This document shows, in pieces, positions 44,151 through 52,394 of a stretch of 64,000 nt of DNA. The position numbers and the translations under genes are program-made. A model generated the notes under the pieces. The model made no database searches. It was not told the DNA's origin and worked only from the letters and a program-made list of their open reading frames with translations. The stretch comes from Hyphomicrobiaceae bacterium. GTDB taxonomy: Bacteria; Pseudomonadota; Alphaproteobacteria; Rhizobiales; Hyphomicrobiaceae. The stretch lies in NCBI GenBank assembly GCA_020442165.1, contig JAGRKV010000017.1, forward strand, positions 124,001 through 188,000, written 5' to 3'. Within the stretch, counting starts at the first letter, position 1. Each line of letters begins with the position of its first letter.

Positions 44151-45065
44151 TCAACCGACAGCAGATACGAGTTTCGGCCAGCTTGGCTCTCGCTCCTTGT
44201 CGTCCGGATCCTTGAGGCCCGGCCGCACCGTGAGCGGTGGCCCGCCAGATGCCTCTCGTCCATGGGAACCGGAAAGCTCTTTGGAACGGCGCGCCAGAAA
44301 CTCGACGAGATGATTACGGATTTTGTAGTACGCCGGATCATGGATGATCTCGGCGCGCTGGCGTGGCCGCGCAATATCAACGACGACGCTTTCCGCCACA
44401 CGCGCGAAGGGGCCGTTCGTCATGAGAAGGATGCGGTCTGACAACAGGATCGCCTCGTCCACATCGTGCGTAATCATGAAAACGGTCTGCTCCGTCGCCG
44501 ACCAGATGCGGATCAGTTCGTCCTGAATGGTGCCGCGTGTAAGCGCGTCGAGGGCTCCGAAGGGCTCGTCGAGCAGCAGGAGCTGCGGCTGGATGGCAAA
44601 TGCACGCGCAATCGACACGCGCTGACGCATTCCCCCGGACAGCTGCGCCGGCTTGCGGTGTTCAGCCCCGCCGGTCAATCCAACCATTTCCAGATACTGC
44701 TCGGAGTGAGCCACCACCTGATCCCTGGACCAGTCGGGATGGCGTGCGCGCACCCCGAACATGACGTTCTTGAGAGCCGATAGCCAAGGAAGAAGCGAGT
44801 AGTTCTGGAACACCACACCGCGGTCCAGGCTTGGGCCGGAGATCTCCTTGCCTCCCATTATGATGCCGCCCTCCGTAGGTGCGTCGAGCCCTGCGAGGAT
44901 GTTCATGATGGTGGACTTGCCGCAGCCAGAGTGGCCGATGATGCAGACGAACTCTCCCTTCTCGATCGAGAAGTTCGCATGTTCGAACACGGTCAGCGGT
45001 TCGCCGCCTTTCGCCGCCGGATATCGCCTTGTGAGATCGGTGACCTCGATGAAGGGTTTTTCCAC
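44151..45065 (-). CDS. cynD: Cyanate/nitrate-type ABC transporter ATP-binding protein
   Basis: 304 residues from GTG 45065, eight bases after GAGG. An earlier in-frame ATG overlaps the permease and is not used. Walker A GHSGCGKST, signature LSGGMRQRVSIARAF and Walker B LLLLDEPFGALD are intact. The NrtD/SsuB/TauB group drives uptake of small anions. The cynS neighbour points to cyanate. The C-terminal 40 residues are charged and unlike the domain core. Confidence 0.9.
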   Translation of the reverse strand: MEKPFIEVTDLTRRYPAAKGGEPLTVFEHANFSIEKGEFVCIIGHSGCGKSTIMNILAGLDAPTEGGIIMGGKEISGPSLDRGVVFQNYSLLPWLSALKNVMFGVRARHPDWSRDQVVAHSEQYLEMVGLTGGAEHRKPAQLSGGMRQRVSIARAFAIQPQLLLLDEPFGALDALTRGTIQDELIRIWSATEQTVFMITHDVDEAILLSDRILLMTNGPFARVAESVVVDIARPRQRAEIIHDPAYYKIRNHLVEFLARRSKELSGSHGREASGGPPLTVRPGLKDPDDKEREPSWPKLVSAVG

Positions 45066-45096
45066 GTCAGTTACCTCTTTCAATTCCTGGCCGGCG

Positions 45097-45933
45097 CTAT
45101 TCTTGGAACTGCACACTGCGCTGGACGAAAGCGAAGGCTGCGTCGAGCAACATGCCGACAAGGCCGATCATGATGATCGAGAAGATCACGCTGGTGAGAT
45201 CGAGATTGTTCCACTCATTCCAGACGTAGTAGCCAATGCCTGTTCCGCCCACGAGCATCTCGGCGGCAACGATGACCAGCCATGCGATACCGATCGATAT
45301 GCGCATGCCCGTCAGGATTGTCGGCGCGGCTGCCGGAAGAATGACCTGGAACGCGGTGCGCAAAGATCCAAGCTCATGAGTCTTGGCGACGTTGATCCAG
45401 TCCTTTCGAACATTGGCCACTCCGAATGCCGTGTTAATCAGCATCGGCCAGATGGAGCAGATGAAAATCACGAAGATCGCCGAAGCCTGGCTGTCCTTTA
45501 TGACGAACAGGGCCAGCGGCATCCAGGCGAGCGGCGAAATCGGCCGCAGCACCTGGATGAAAGGATCGAGCGCCTTGTAAAACAGTGGCGACATGCCGAT
45601 CAGGAAGCCGATCGGGATGGCGATCAGCGCAGCGAGGAAATACCCCGTCAACACGCGATAAAGCGAGTAGGCGAGCTGAATGCCGATTCCCTTGTCGTTG
45701 GGACCGTTATCGTAGAACGGATTCGACAGCTCCTTGACCGCCTTGCCGATCACCTGCGAGGGCGGCGGCACATGCGCCTGCGGCGCGCCGCCACCCGTCA
45801 GCATTTCGTATTCGCTCTGCTGGGCGGCCTTCTCGGCACTCGGAACGGCGAGTTCCCAAGCACCGAGAAAGGCAATGAGCAGCAACAGCGACAAGAGCAG
45901 CGCCTTGGCGCGTTCAGGCACGACAATTGTCAT
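45097..45933 (-). CDS. cynB: Cyanate/nitrate-type ABC transporter permease
   Basis: 278 residues from ATG 45933, overlapping the cynA stop (ATGA). An N-terminal helix is followed by a short periplasmic segment (about 35-75) and five more helices. The permease EAA loop reads AKTHELGSLRTAFQVILPAAAP in part, as in NrtB/SsuC. It forms the membrane channel with CynD. Confidence 0.9.
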   Translation of the reverse strand: MTIVVPERAKALLLSLLLLIAFLGAWELAVPSAEKAAQQSEYEMLTGGGAPQAHVPPPSQVIGKAVKELSNPFYDNGPNDKGIGIQLAYSLYRVLTGYFLAALIAIPIGFLIGMSPLFYKALDPFIQVLRPISPLAWMPLALFVIKDSQASAIFVIFICSIWPMLINTAFGVANVRKDWINVAKTHELGSLRTAFQVILPAAAPTILTGMRISIGIAWLVIVAAEMLVGGTGIGYYVWNEWNNLDLTSVIFSIIMIGLVGMLLDAAFAFVQRSVQFQE

Positions 45934-47324
45934 GTCGCGCGACCGATCTTGAAGCTCTTGGCATAGGCGTCGGCGTCGTTGGGATCGAACACCTTGCCCA
46001 TGATCGTGTAGCTCTCGTAGGTCTTGTCGGGCACGGTCATGCCCAGGTCCTTCATGATCTTCCCGCAATCACTGGTGAGATAGACCTGCTCGGCGATCGC
46101 CTTGTAGTCGATGTCGCCCTTGATGTAGCCCCAGCGCTTCATCTGCGTGAGGATCCACACGCCCATCGAATGCCAGGGGAACGGATCGAAATCGATGCGA
46201 TCGGGCACGTCCTTGACGTTGCCAAGTCCGTCAGCGTAGCGGCCGGTGAGCACCTGCTCGATGACCGGAACCGGCTGGTTCAGGTAGTTTGCGGGGGCGA
46301 TGGCTGCGGAGATTTCCTTGCGGTTCTCCTTCTTGCTCGCGTACTGCGTCCCGTCGACCAAAGCCTTCAGCAGGTTACCGTACGTGTTGGGAAGAGTGTC
46401 AGCGAACTCCTTCGAGCACGCGAAGGCGCAGCAGGGATGTCCGTCCCAGATCTCCTTGGTGAGTACGTGGATGAAACCAACCTTCTCCCACACGGCGCGC
46501 TGATTGAACGGGTCGGGAGACAGGTAGCCGTCGAGGTTGCCAGCGCGCAGGTTGGCCACCATCTCCGGCGGCGGCACGACGCGGATCTGGATATCCTGGT
46601 CAGGGTCAAGGCCTGCTTCTGCCACGTAGTAGCGCAGCAGGAAGTTGTGCATCGAATATTCGAATGGCACGCCGAACTTGAACCCCTTCCACATCTTGGG
46701 ATCGTTTTTGTCCTTGTGGTCGTTGTGCAGGACAATCGCTTGACCGTTGATGTTCTCCACCGCCGGCATCAGGAAGGGCGTCGCTGTCGAACCCGCCCCA
46801 ACCGTGATGGCGAGCGGCATCGGCGTCAGCATGTGTGAGGCGTCGTATTCCTTGTTGAGCGACTTGTCGCGCGCCACGGCCCAGCCGGCGGTCTTGATGA
46901 CGTCGACGTCGAGACCATACTTCTCATAGAAGCCGAGCGGCTTGCCCATAATGATGGGGGTAGCGCAGGTGATCGGCACGAAACCGACCTTCAGCTTGCT
47001 CTTCTCAGGTTTGCCGAGCGTGTCGGCGATTGCGGCCTTGGCTTCGTGCATGGGAAAGACGCTGGCGATAGCGGCGGCCAAGGTCGAACTTCCGAGCATC
47101 GTCGCGAAGCTGCGGCGCGACAACTCGCTGTGCCCGAAGATCGAGCGGACAACCGCGCTTTCGACTGCGCGTGCCATCAGCTCCTCGCTGGACGGCTCGT
47201 CCGCGGCATCACTGGCTTGGTGAACTTGCGTGCTCTTCGTCGCACAGCGCGAGCAGGTGCATGCTGTGCCGTGCCGCAGATCAGTATCGCCGTCGTAGGG
47301 ATTGCCAAGGCTCTTGGTAACCAT
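45930..47324 (-). CDS. cynA: Periplasmic substrate-binding protein for cyanate (NrtA/CynA family), Tat exported
   Basis: 464 residues, start ATG 47324 behind AAAGGAGG. The mature part matches NrtA-type anion binders (LKVGFVPITCATPIIMGKP, then FEYSMHNFLLRYY). Export is by the Tat route: SRRSFATMLGSS with Arg70-Arg71, ending AKA at 95-97. Ahead of this sits a 65-residue extension with Cys22, Cys24 and Cys27. I recall similar Cys-rich leaders in other proteobacterial nitrate/cyanate binders. It is the first gene of the cyn operon, 58 bases downstream of the -12 end of a sigma-54 promoter. Cyanate as ligand is inferred from cynS. Confidence 0.88.
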   Translation of the reverse strand: MVTKSLGNPYDGDTDLRHGTACTCSRCATKSTQVHQASDAADEPSSEELMARAVESAVVRSIFGHSELSRRSFATMLGSSTLAAAIASVFPMHEAKAAIADTLGKPEKSKLKVGFVPITCATPIIMGKPLGFYEKYGLDVDVIKTAGWAVARDKSLNKEYDASHMLTPMPLAITVGAGSTATPFLMPAVENINGQAIVLHNDHKDKNDPKMWKGFKFGVPFEYSMHNFLLRYYVAEAGLDPDQDIQIRVVPPPEMVANLRAGNLDGYLSPDPFNQRAVWEKVGFIHVLTKEIWDGHPCCAFACSKEFADTLPNTYGNLLKALVDGTQYASKKENRKEISAAIAPANYLNQPVPVIEQVLTGRYADGLGNVKDVPDRIDFDPFPWHSMGVWILTQMKRWGYIKGDIDYKAIAEQVYLTSDCGKIMKDLGMTVPDKTYESYTIMGKVFDPNDADAYAKSFKIGRAT

Positions 47325-47381
47325 CTCGTACGCCTCCTTTTGGAAGTCCGCGCCGGTAACCGTGCCGGCGTTTACGAATTC

Positions 47382-47396
47382 GCAATCCTTGTGCCA
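47382..47396 (-). promoter_or_regulatory. Sigma-54 (-24/-12) promoter of cynABDS
   Basis: On the minus strand: TGGCAC, five bases (AAGGA), TTGC. This matches the sigma-54 consensus TGGCACG-N4-TTGCA with GG and GC exactly spaced, and sits about 60 bases before the cynA ATG. The adjacent divergent gene encodes a sigma-54 activator, which makes the call strong. Confidence 0.9.
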
Positions 47397-47491
47397 ACGA
47401 CGGGATCTATAAAATATTCAATGAATTCATGCATATAGGCCATCGCCGAGGCACAGCATTGTTATGATATTAAATAAATTATGATGTTCCA

Positions 47492-47516
47492 TATTCGCGT
47501 GTTATGAAAGCGAATA
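47492..47516. promoter_or_regulatory. Inverted repeat, candidate activator site
   Basis: TATTCGC and GCGAATA form a perfect 7-base inverted repeat with an 11-base spacer. A second pair, GTTAT and ATAAC, lies inside and beside it. The site is about 95 bases upstream of the -24 element of the cyn promoter and just before the regulator gene, a normal distance for an enhancer bound by a sigma-54 activator. Confidence 0.55.
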
Positions 47517-47546
47517 ACCTCAGGGGAGCCCCTTGCGAGTCCGCTC

Positions 47547-49538
47547 ATGTCAAAGCTTGATCGCCTGATCGTGCCTGAACCAAGTGACGACGCCGTCGTC
47601 GACCAGACAGCAGCGGCGCTGCCGCAGCTGCTGGAACTGGCATTCGAGGGCGCGCCCACGCCGCAACTTGTCATCTCTCCGTTTGACAACGCACTCATCG
47701 CCGCCAACGCTGCGGCACGTGCGCTCTTCGGAGATCGCCTCGAAAGCGGCCTGCCAACCGGCGCCGCCGCACTGTTCGGTGCTTCGCTCGGCTCATTACA
47801 TGTGGCCACGCAAGCTGCGATGTATAAAGGGCGGGCGTGGACGCGCGATCTGGTGCCGAGCGTCGCGACCCAGCCGGTTGCGGGTTACGAATGCTGTCTC
47901 GTTGGCCTTGCGCGCGCGAATCACCACTACGTTCACATCACCATGTTCGATCTCGATGCGCGCGGACGACGCACCATCGACGACGAGGCCGAGGCGCTGC
48001 ATCGCGCCGGACTGGCGGAATGGCGACGCGCGGAGCGGTTCTTTCGTGAACTCGAGGAGAGGCACCGCCTCATTCTTTCGGCGGCCGGCGAAGGCATCTA
48101 CGGCGTCGATGCGGAGGGGATCACGACATTCGTTAACCCCGCAGCGGAACGTATGCTGGGCTGGAAAGCCGAAGACCTGATCGGGCGCGAGATGCACGCT
48201 GCCGTGCATCACAAACATGCTGACGGCAAATATTATCCGGCGCAGGATTGCCCCATCTACAATGCTTTCCGTCTCAACACCGTCACTGTCGTCGACGACG
48301 AGGTGTTCTGGCACAAGGACGGCAAGCCGGTTCGCGTCGAATACACCTCGACACCACTCATCGAAGACGGAGAGCCAGTCGGTGCCGTGATCGTGTTCCG
48401 CGACATCTCCGAACGAAAGCAGAGCGAGGAGACGCTACGCCGGGCACTGGAGGAGAACGCGGCACTACGCGAGCGACTCGAGAAAGAGAATGCCTACCTT
48501 CAGGAAGAAATCCTCACTCACTCGAACCACCATGAGATTCTGGGGCGTTCCGAGGGTACACAACGTATCCTGAGGCAGATCGAGGTGGTTGCCGCCACCA
48601 ATGCCAACGTCCTTATCGTCGGCGAGAGCGGCACGGGAAAGGAACTCGTTGCCAGTGCCATCCACCAAGCCTCGCAGCGCAAGGACCGCCCGCTTATTCG
48701 CGTCAACTGCGCAGCCGTGCCGCGCGAGCTGTTCGAGAGCGAGTTTTTCGGCCATGTGAGAGGCGCGTTCTCCGGTGCTATTCGCGACCGCATCGGCCGC
48801 TTCGAGCTGGCCGATGGAGGCACGCTGTTCCTCGACGAGGTCGGGGAGATCCCCACCGACCTGCAGTCCAAACTGCTGCGCGTACTACAGGAGGGCCGCT
48901 TTGAGCGCGTTGGCGAGGCAAAAACCCGCAAGGTCGACGTGCGCATCATTGCCGCCACCAATCGGAACCTGAAGATCGAAGTCGGACAGGGACGTTTTCG
49001 CGAGGACCTCTTTTTCCGCCTCAATGTGTTCCCGATCGAGTGCGCTCCGCTGCGCCAGCGCAAGGTCGACATTCCGCTGCTGGCGCAACACTTCTTGAAG
49101 CTCAGCTGCAGGCGGATCAACGCTCCCGTTCCAAGCCTCACACACGCCCACGTCGAGATGCTCCAGAGCTACGGCTGGCCCGGCAATGCCAGAGAGCTGC
49201 AGAACGTCATGGAGCGTGCAGCAATTCTGGCGCGCGACGGGAGATTGGTTCTCAACCTCCCGGGCGAGAGCGAAAAGCCGTCTCCGTCGAAAGCCGACTC
49301 CACTGTTCCTCATTCTGGCGAGACGAGGGTTTTGACAGCCGCGCAAATGGCCCAGCTGGAAGAGCGCAACCTGCTGGCGGCTGTTGCCCAATGCAACGGC
49401 CGCATATCCGGCAAAGCCGGAGCGGCGGAATTGCTCGACATGAATCCGCAAACCCTCTACTCGCGCTTGCGCAAGCTTCGACACCCCGCTTCAGGCACAT
49501 CTGACGATTGGTCGATCGAGGATCTGATAAAGAAGTAG
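47547..49538 (+). CDS. cynF: Sigma-54-dependent transcriptional activator (CynF-like)
   Basis: 663 residues. An N-terminal region of unknown ligand (1-165) is followed by a PAS domain (about 172-290: LILSAAGEGIYGVDAEG) and a coiled coil. The AAA+ domain has Walker A GESGTGKE (359-366), the sigma-54 contact loop GAFSGA (406-411, Ser in place of the usual Thr), Walker B LFLDEVGEIP, and a C-terminal Fis-type helix-turn-helix (NGRISGKAGAAELLDM). It is divergent from cynABDS with its sigma-54 promoter. A sigma-54 regulator named CynF controls cyanate genes in Pseudomonas pseudoalcaligenes, which supports the name. No receiver domain is seen, so it is not a classical two-component regulator. Confidence 0.88.
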   Translation: MSKLDRLIVPEPSDDAVVDQTAAALPQLLELAFEGAPTPQLVISPFDNALIAANAAARALFGDRLESGLPTGAAALFGASLGSLHVATQAAMYKGRAWTRDLVPSVATQPVAGYECCLVGLARANHHYVHITMFDLDARGRRTIDDEAEALHRAGLAEWRRAERFFRELEERHRLILSAAGEGIYGVDAEGITTFVNPAAERMLGWKAEDLIGREMHAAVHHKHADGKYYPAQDCPIYNAFRLNTVTVVDDEVFWHKDGKPVRVEYTSTPLIEDGEPVGAVIVFRDISERKQSEETLRRALEENAALRERLEKENAYLQEEILTHSNHHEILGRSEGTQRILRQIEVVAATNANVLIVGESGTGKELVASAIHQASQRKDRPLIRVNCAAVPRELFESEFFGHVRGAFSGAIRDRIGRFELADGGTLFLDEVGEIPTDLQSKLLRVLQEGRFERVGEAKTRKVDVRIIAATNRNLKIEVGQGRFREDLFFRLNVFPIECAPLRQRKVDIPLLAQHFLKLSCRRINAPVPSLTHAHVEMLQSYGWPGNARELQNVMERAAILARDGRLVLNLPGESEKPSPSKADSTVPHSGETRVLTAAQMAQLEERNLLAAVAQCNGRISGKAGAAELLDMNPQTLYSRLRKLRHPASGTSDDWSIEDLIKK

Positions 49539-49681
49539 GCGTGATGACAGAGGATCGGTGCGCATCTATGGCGCCAACGTGAGCGGGAATGGCTTGCCCG
49601 GGCGCTCTCCGAAATCTAACTTTCATCCCGACAAGGCCCGCACATAAAGCGACGGGCCAACACAGGGAAGGATGCGCCGCC

Positions 49682-50341
49682 ATGTCTGATGCACTTTACC
49701 GGGATGCCCAGCGCCAGTTGCAAGACAGGTTTGGAACGCGGCCGCTTGCCGACACGGTATCGCAGGTGATCGTCCACGATGCGCTGACGGACGACGACAA
49801 GGGCTTCATCGGGTCGCGTGACTTCTTCTTCCTTTCAACCGTCAATGCCGACGGCTGGCCAACCGTCTCCTACAAGGGCGGCGCCACCGGATTCGTCAGC
49901 GCGCGCGACGACAAAACGCTGGTGTTTCCGAGCTACGATGGCAACGGCATGTTCCTGTCGCTCGGCAACATCGCCGCCGCACAGCGCATCGGCATGCTGT
50001 TCATCGATTTCGAGACGCCGCACCGGTTGCGCGTGCAGGCAACAGCAGAGCTGAGCGATGATGCAGGCTTGCTGGCCTCGTTTCCGGGCGCACAGCTTGT
50101 CGTCATCGCGCGTGTCGAGCAGATCTTCATCAACTGTCCGCGCTACATCCACCGCATGACCAGGGTGGATGCGTCGAAATATGTGCCCGACGCCGAGGGC
50201 AAGGCGCCGCTGCCTGCTTGGAAGCGGATCGACGCGATCCAGGACGTCCTGCCAGCCTGCGATCAGGGGCGGGCCACGGGCGAAGGCGGGCTCATCAATA
50301 TTGAAGAATACGAGGTACTGGTGCGCGAGGGCAAAGGCTGA
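49682..50341 (+). CDS. Pyridoxamine 5'-phosphate oxidase-family FMN-binding protein
   Basis: 219 residues from ATG 49682 (AAGGA about 10 bases upstream); the open frame before it lacks similarity. The split-barrel signature FFFLSTVNADGWPTVSYKGG is typical of the general stress/PPOX-like group, distinct from true PdxH, which is encoded separately in this window. These proteins bind FMN or related flavins. The substrate is unknown. Confidence 0.82.
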   Translation: MSDALYRDAQRQLQDRFGTRPLADTVSQVIVHDALTDDDKGFIGSRDFFFLSTVNADGWPTVSYKGGATGFVSARDDKTLVFPSYDGNGMFLSLGNIAAAQRIGMLFIDFETPHRLRVQATAELSDDAGLLASFPGAQLVVIARVEQIFINCPRYIHRMTRVDASKYVPDAEGKAPLPAWKRIDAIQDVLPACDQGRATGEGGLINIEEYEVLVREGKG

Positions 50342-50401
50342 TAGGGCTCGCGCAATGTTGCCCATCCAACGGGCAAAACCAGATGTGCGGTCCCGGAACC
50401 A

Positions 50402-51310
50402 ATGTCAGACGACCTCAAATTCAAGACCTCCATGGAATTCCGCTACGGCGTTCCTTCGGGACTCGGACCGGGCGTAGTGCGACTTGTTTGCGAGAACCCC
50501 GGACCGTTCACCTTCAAGGGCACCAACACCTACCTCGTCGGTTCGACCGAACTTGCCGTCATTGATCCGGGCCCGCGTGACGACAAGCACCTTGCCGACA
50601 TCCTGAAGGTGGCTGCGGGCAGGCCGATCACGCACGTCCTCATCACCCACACGCATCGCGATCATGTTGACAATGCCGATGCGCTCAAGGCTGAAACCGG
50701 CGCCATAATGTGCGGCTACCGGCGCACGGGGGCAGAGCGTGGCAACATCGAGCGCAGTCCATCGGGCACTGAGTTCGTCGACATCGATTTTGCGCCTGAC
50801 ATCGAGCTTGCCCACGGCGACGTCATTTCGGGGGCTGACTGGGCGCTGGAGGCGCTGCATACGCCAGGGCACGCGCCCGACCATGTCTGCTATGCGCTGG
50901 AAGGCCGGGATATACTGTTCTCGGGCGATCATGTGATGGCGTGGAACACGACGGTCGTGGCGCCGCCTGAAGGACGCATGGCCGATTATCTGGAGTCGTT
51001 GAAGTTGCTTCTCGATCGGCCGGAGGGTATCTACCTGCCGGGGCACGGCGGACGCATCGAGGAAGCGCCGCGTATGGTCAAGGCCTACCTGCTGCACAGG
51101 CGCTGGCGCGAACAAGCCATCGTTGCTGCGATCCGCGATGGCAAATCGAGTGTGCGCGAAGTGGCGGCGATGATCTACGACAACCTCGATCCCAAGCTGC
51201 ACACCGCAGCACTGCTGTCGGTCATGGCACATGTCGAGCATCTGATCGAACGCGACATCATTGCCGGCGAGGGGCCGCTTTCCTTCGACCAGCCCCTTTG
51301 CGCTCGCTAG
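50402..51310 (+). CDS. Metallo-beta-lactamase-fold hydrolase
   Basis: 302 residues. The metal site motif HTHRDHVD lies near residue 83. Later metal ligands appear in LHTPGHAPDHVCY, SGDHVM and LPGHGG. The C-terminal helical part (RWREQAIVAAIRDGKSSVREV) is the winged-helix type found in LACTB2/RNase-Z-like relatives, so it could be an endoribonuclease-like or thioester hydrolase; the sequence does not decide. It is 60 bases after the FMN-protein gene, same strand. Its last 53 bases overlap the end of the convergent DUF1499 gene. Confidence 0.85.
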   Translation: MSDDLKFKTSMEFRYGVPSGLGPGVVRLVCENPGPFTFKGTNTYLVGSTELAVIDPGPRDDKHLADILKVAAGRPITHVLITHTHRDHVDNADALKAETGAIMCGYRRTGAERGNIERSPSGTEFVDIDFAPDIELAHGDVISGADWALEALHTPGHAPDHVCYALEGRDILFSGDHVMAWNTTVVAPPEGRMADYLESLKLLLDRPEGIYLPGHGGRIEEAPRMVKAYLLHRRWREQAIVAAIRDGKSSVREVAAMIYDNLDPKLHTAALLSVMAHVEHLIERDIIAGEGPLSFDQPLCAR

Positions 51311-52142
51311 GCGCTTCTTCCGGTTCCGCGCTACCCTTTCGCTTGCGGCGGTTTTCGGCAGCGCCGGGAATGGTCGATTCCAGACGTACGACAATCTCAT
51401 GGAGCAGATCGCGCACACGCGCGACGTTGCGGCCAAAGTCGTGGCGGCCATAGCGCGAAGCGGAACGGATATCGACTTCCGCATTGGCATCATCGCCCGT
51501 GACCCTGATGGCCACATCATCGTTGAAGCCAATAATCAACGTGCGATCGACCGCCTCCAGGCTGCCGACACGGCCATTGTCCTCGGCGGGCGGGGTCTCG
51601 CGCACGATCCGCATGCGCTCGCGGCGAACGGCATCAACGACGAGATCGAAAGTTTCCTCGCACGAGCGATTGACCTTGAGCGGCACCAGATCGGGATAGC
51701 TTGTCTGCTGAAGGGCGGCAAAGTGGGACGCATCGTAGGCCGTACCATTCGCTGGCGCCGCACGCGAGCCAGCGAGTGCATTGAATGGCGGTGGATTGGC
51801 AGGACTGGTCGTAATGTCGTTGATTGCCGGCATTCGCTTGATCGTCGGGTAAAAGGACAGCGGCCACGCCAGCATGCCGCCGCCAACAACGATGGCCGTC
51901 ACGACGCGGGCGGTCCCGACACCGCCATGCCGCCAAATGCGCACTGCGACAATGACCGCCAGAATCACTGACACAAGTGCGCCGGCCAGTGCGAGTTGAA
52001 CGAGCGAGAGCAGGACCGGCGTTGCCAAGCCAAAGAAGCGGTGGCCGACAATGGCAAAAGCCAGCACGACAAGAGAAAACAGCGCGATGCGGCCGGTCCA
52101 GCGGGCCAACGCCGGCGCACCTTCGACCTTGGCGAGCGTCAT
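51258..52142 (-). CDS. DUF1499-family membrane protein
   Basis: 294 residues from ATG 52142, about ten bases after GGAG. Three N-terminal hydrophobic helices (residues 15-100) precede a DUF1499 domain with YPDLVPLKVNRSCEETFDL and RIRSxSR-like DVDIRS-type sequence (VDIRSASRYGRHDFGRN). The C-terminal 35 residues are rich in Arg, Lys and Glu and overlap the metallo-hydrolase gene on the other strand. Function of the family is unknown. Confidence 0.8.
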   Translation of the reverse strand: MTLAKVEGAPALARWTGRIALFSLVVLAFAIVGHRFFGLATPVLLSLVQLALAGALVSVILAVIVAVRIWRHGGVGTARVVTAIVVGGGMLAWPLSFYPTIKRMPAINDITTSPANPPPFNALAGSRAAPANGTAYDASHFAALQQTSYPDLVPLKVNRSCEETFDLVVDAVRRERMRIVRETPPAEDNGRVGSLEAVDRTLIIGFNDDVAIRVTGDDANAEVDIRSASRYGRHDFGRNVARVRDLLHEIVVRLESTIPGAAENRRKRKGSAEPEEAPSERKGAGRRKAAPRRQ

Positions 52143-52394
52143 CGGGCAATTACTCCAGCCGGCAGCGTGGCTCGGCACGCCATGGCGGATTGGCGGAAAT
52201 GGCGCTGCGCCGTTTCGGCTGTCCTGGTCATGAAATCGAAAATCCTGCCGATAACAGCCGTCGATGCGGCGATTGTCACCAAATCGGCGCGGATGATACC
52301 TGAGAATCGGACGAAAAATAGTATCGGGGCACGCGAGACCAGGGGAGGAGTGATTATCCGGCCGGACGATGCGCGATATCCGCTTTGGCGTACG

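Noticed and set aside
49682..50341. A second pdxH
   Set aside because: It lacks the PdxH substrate motifs and C-terminal R-L-x-P end; it fits the wider FMN split-barrel family.
51996..52394. N-terminal extension of the EEP-like protein
   Set aside because: It overlaps the DUF1499 start on the other strand and would bury the signal peptide.
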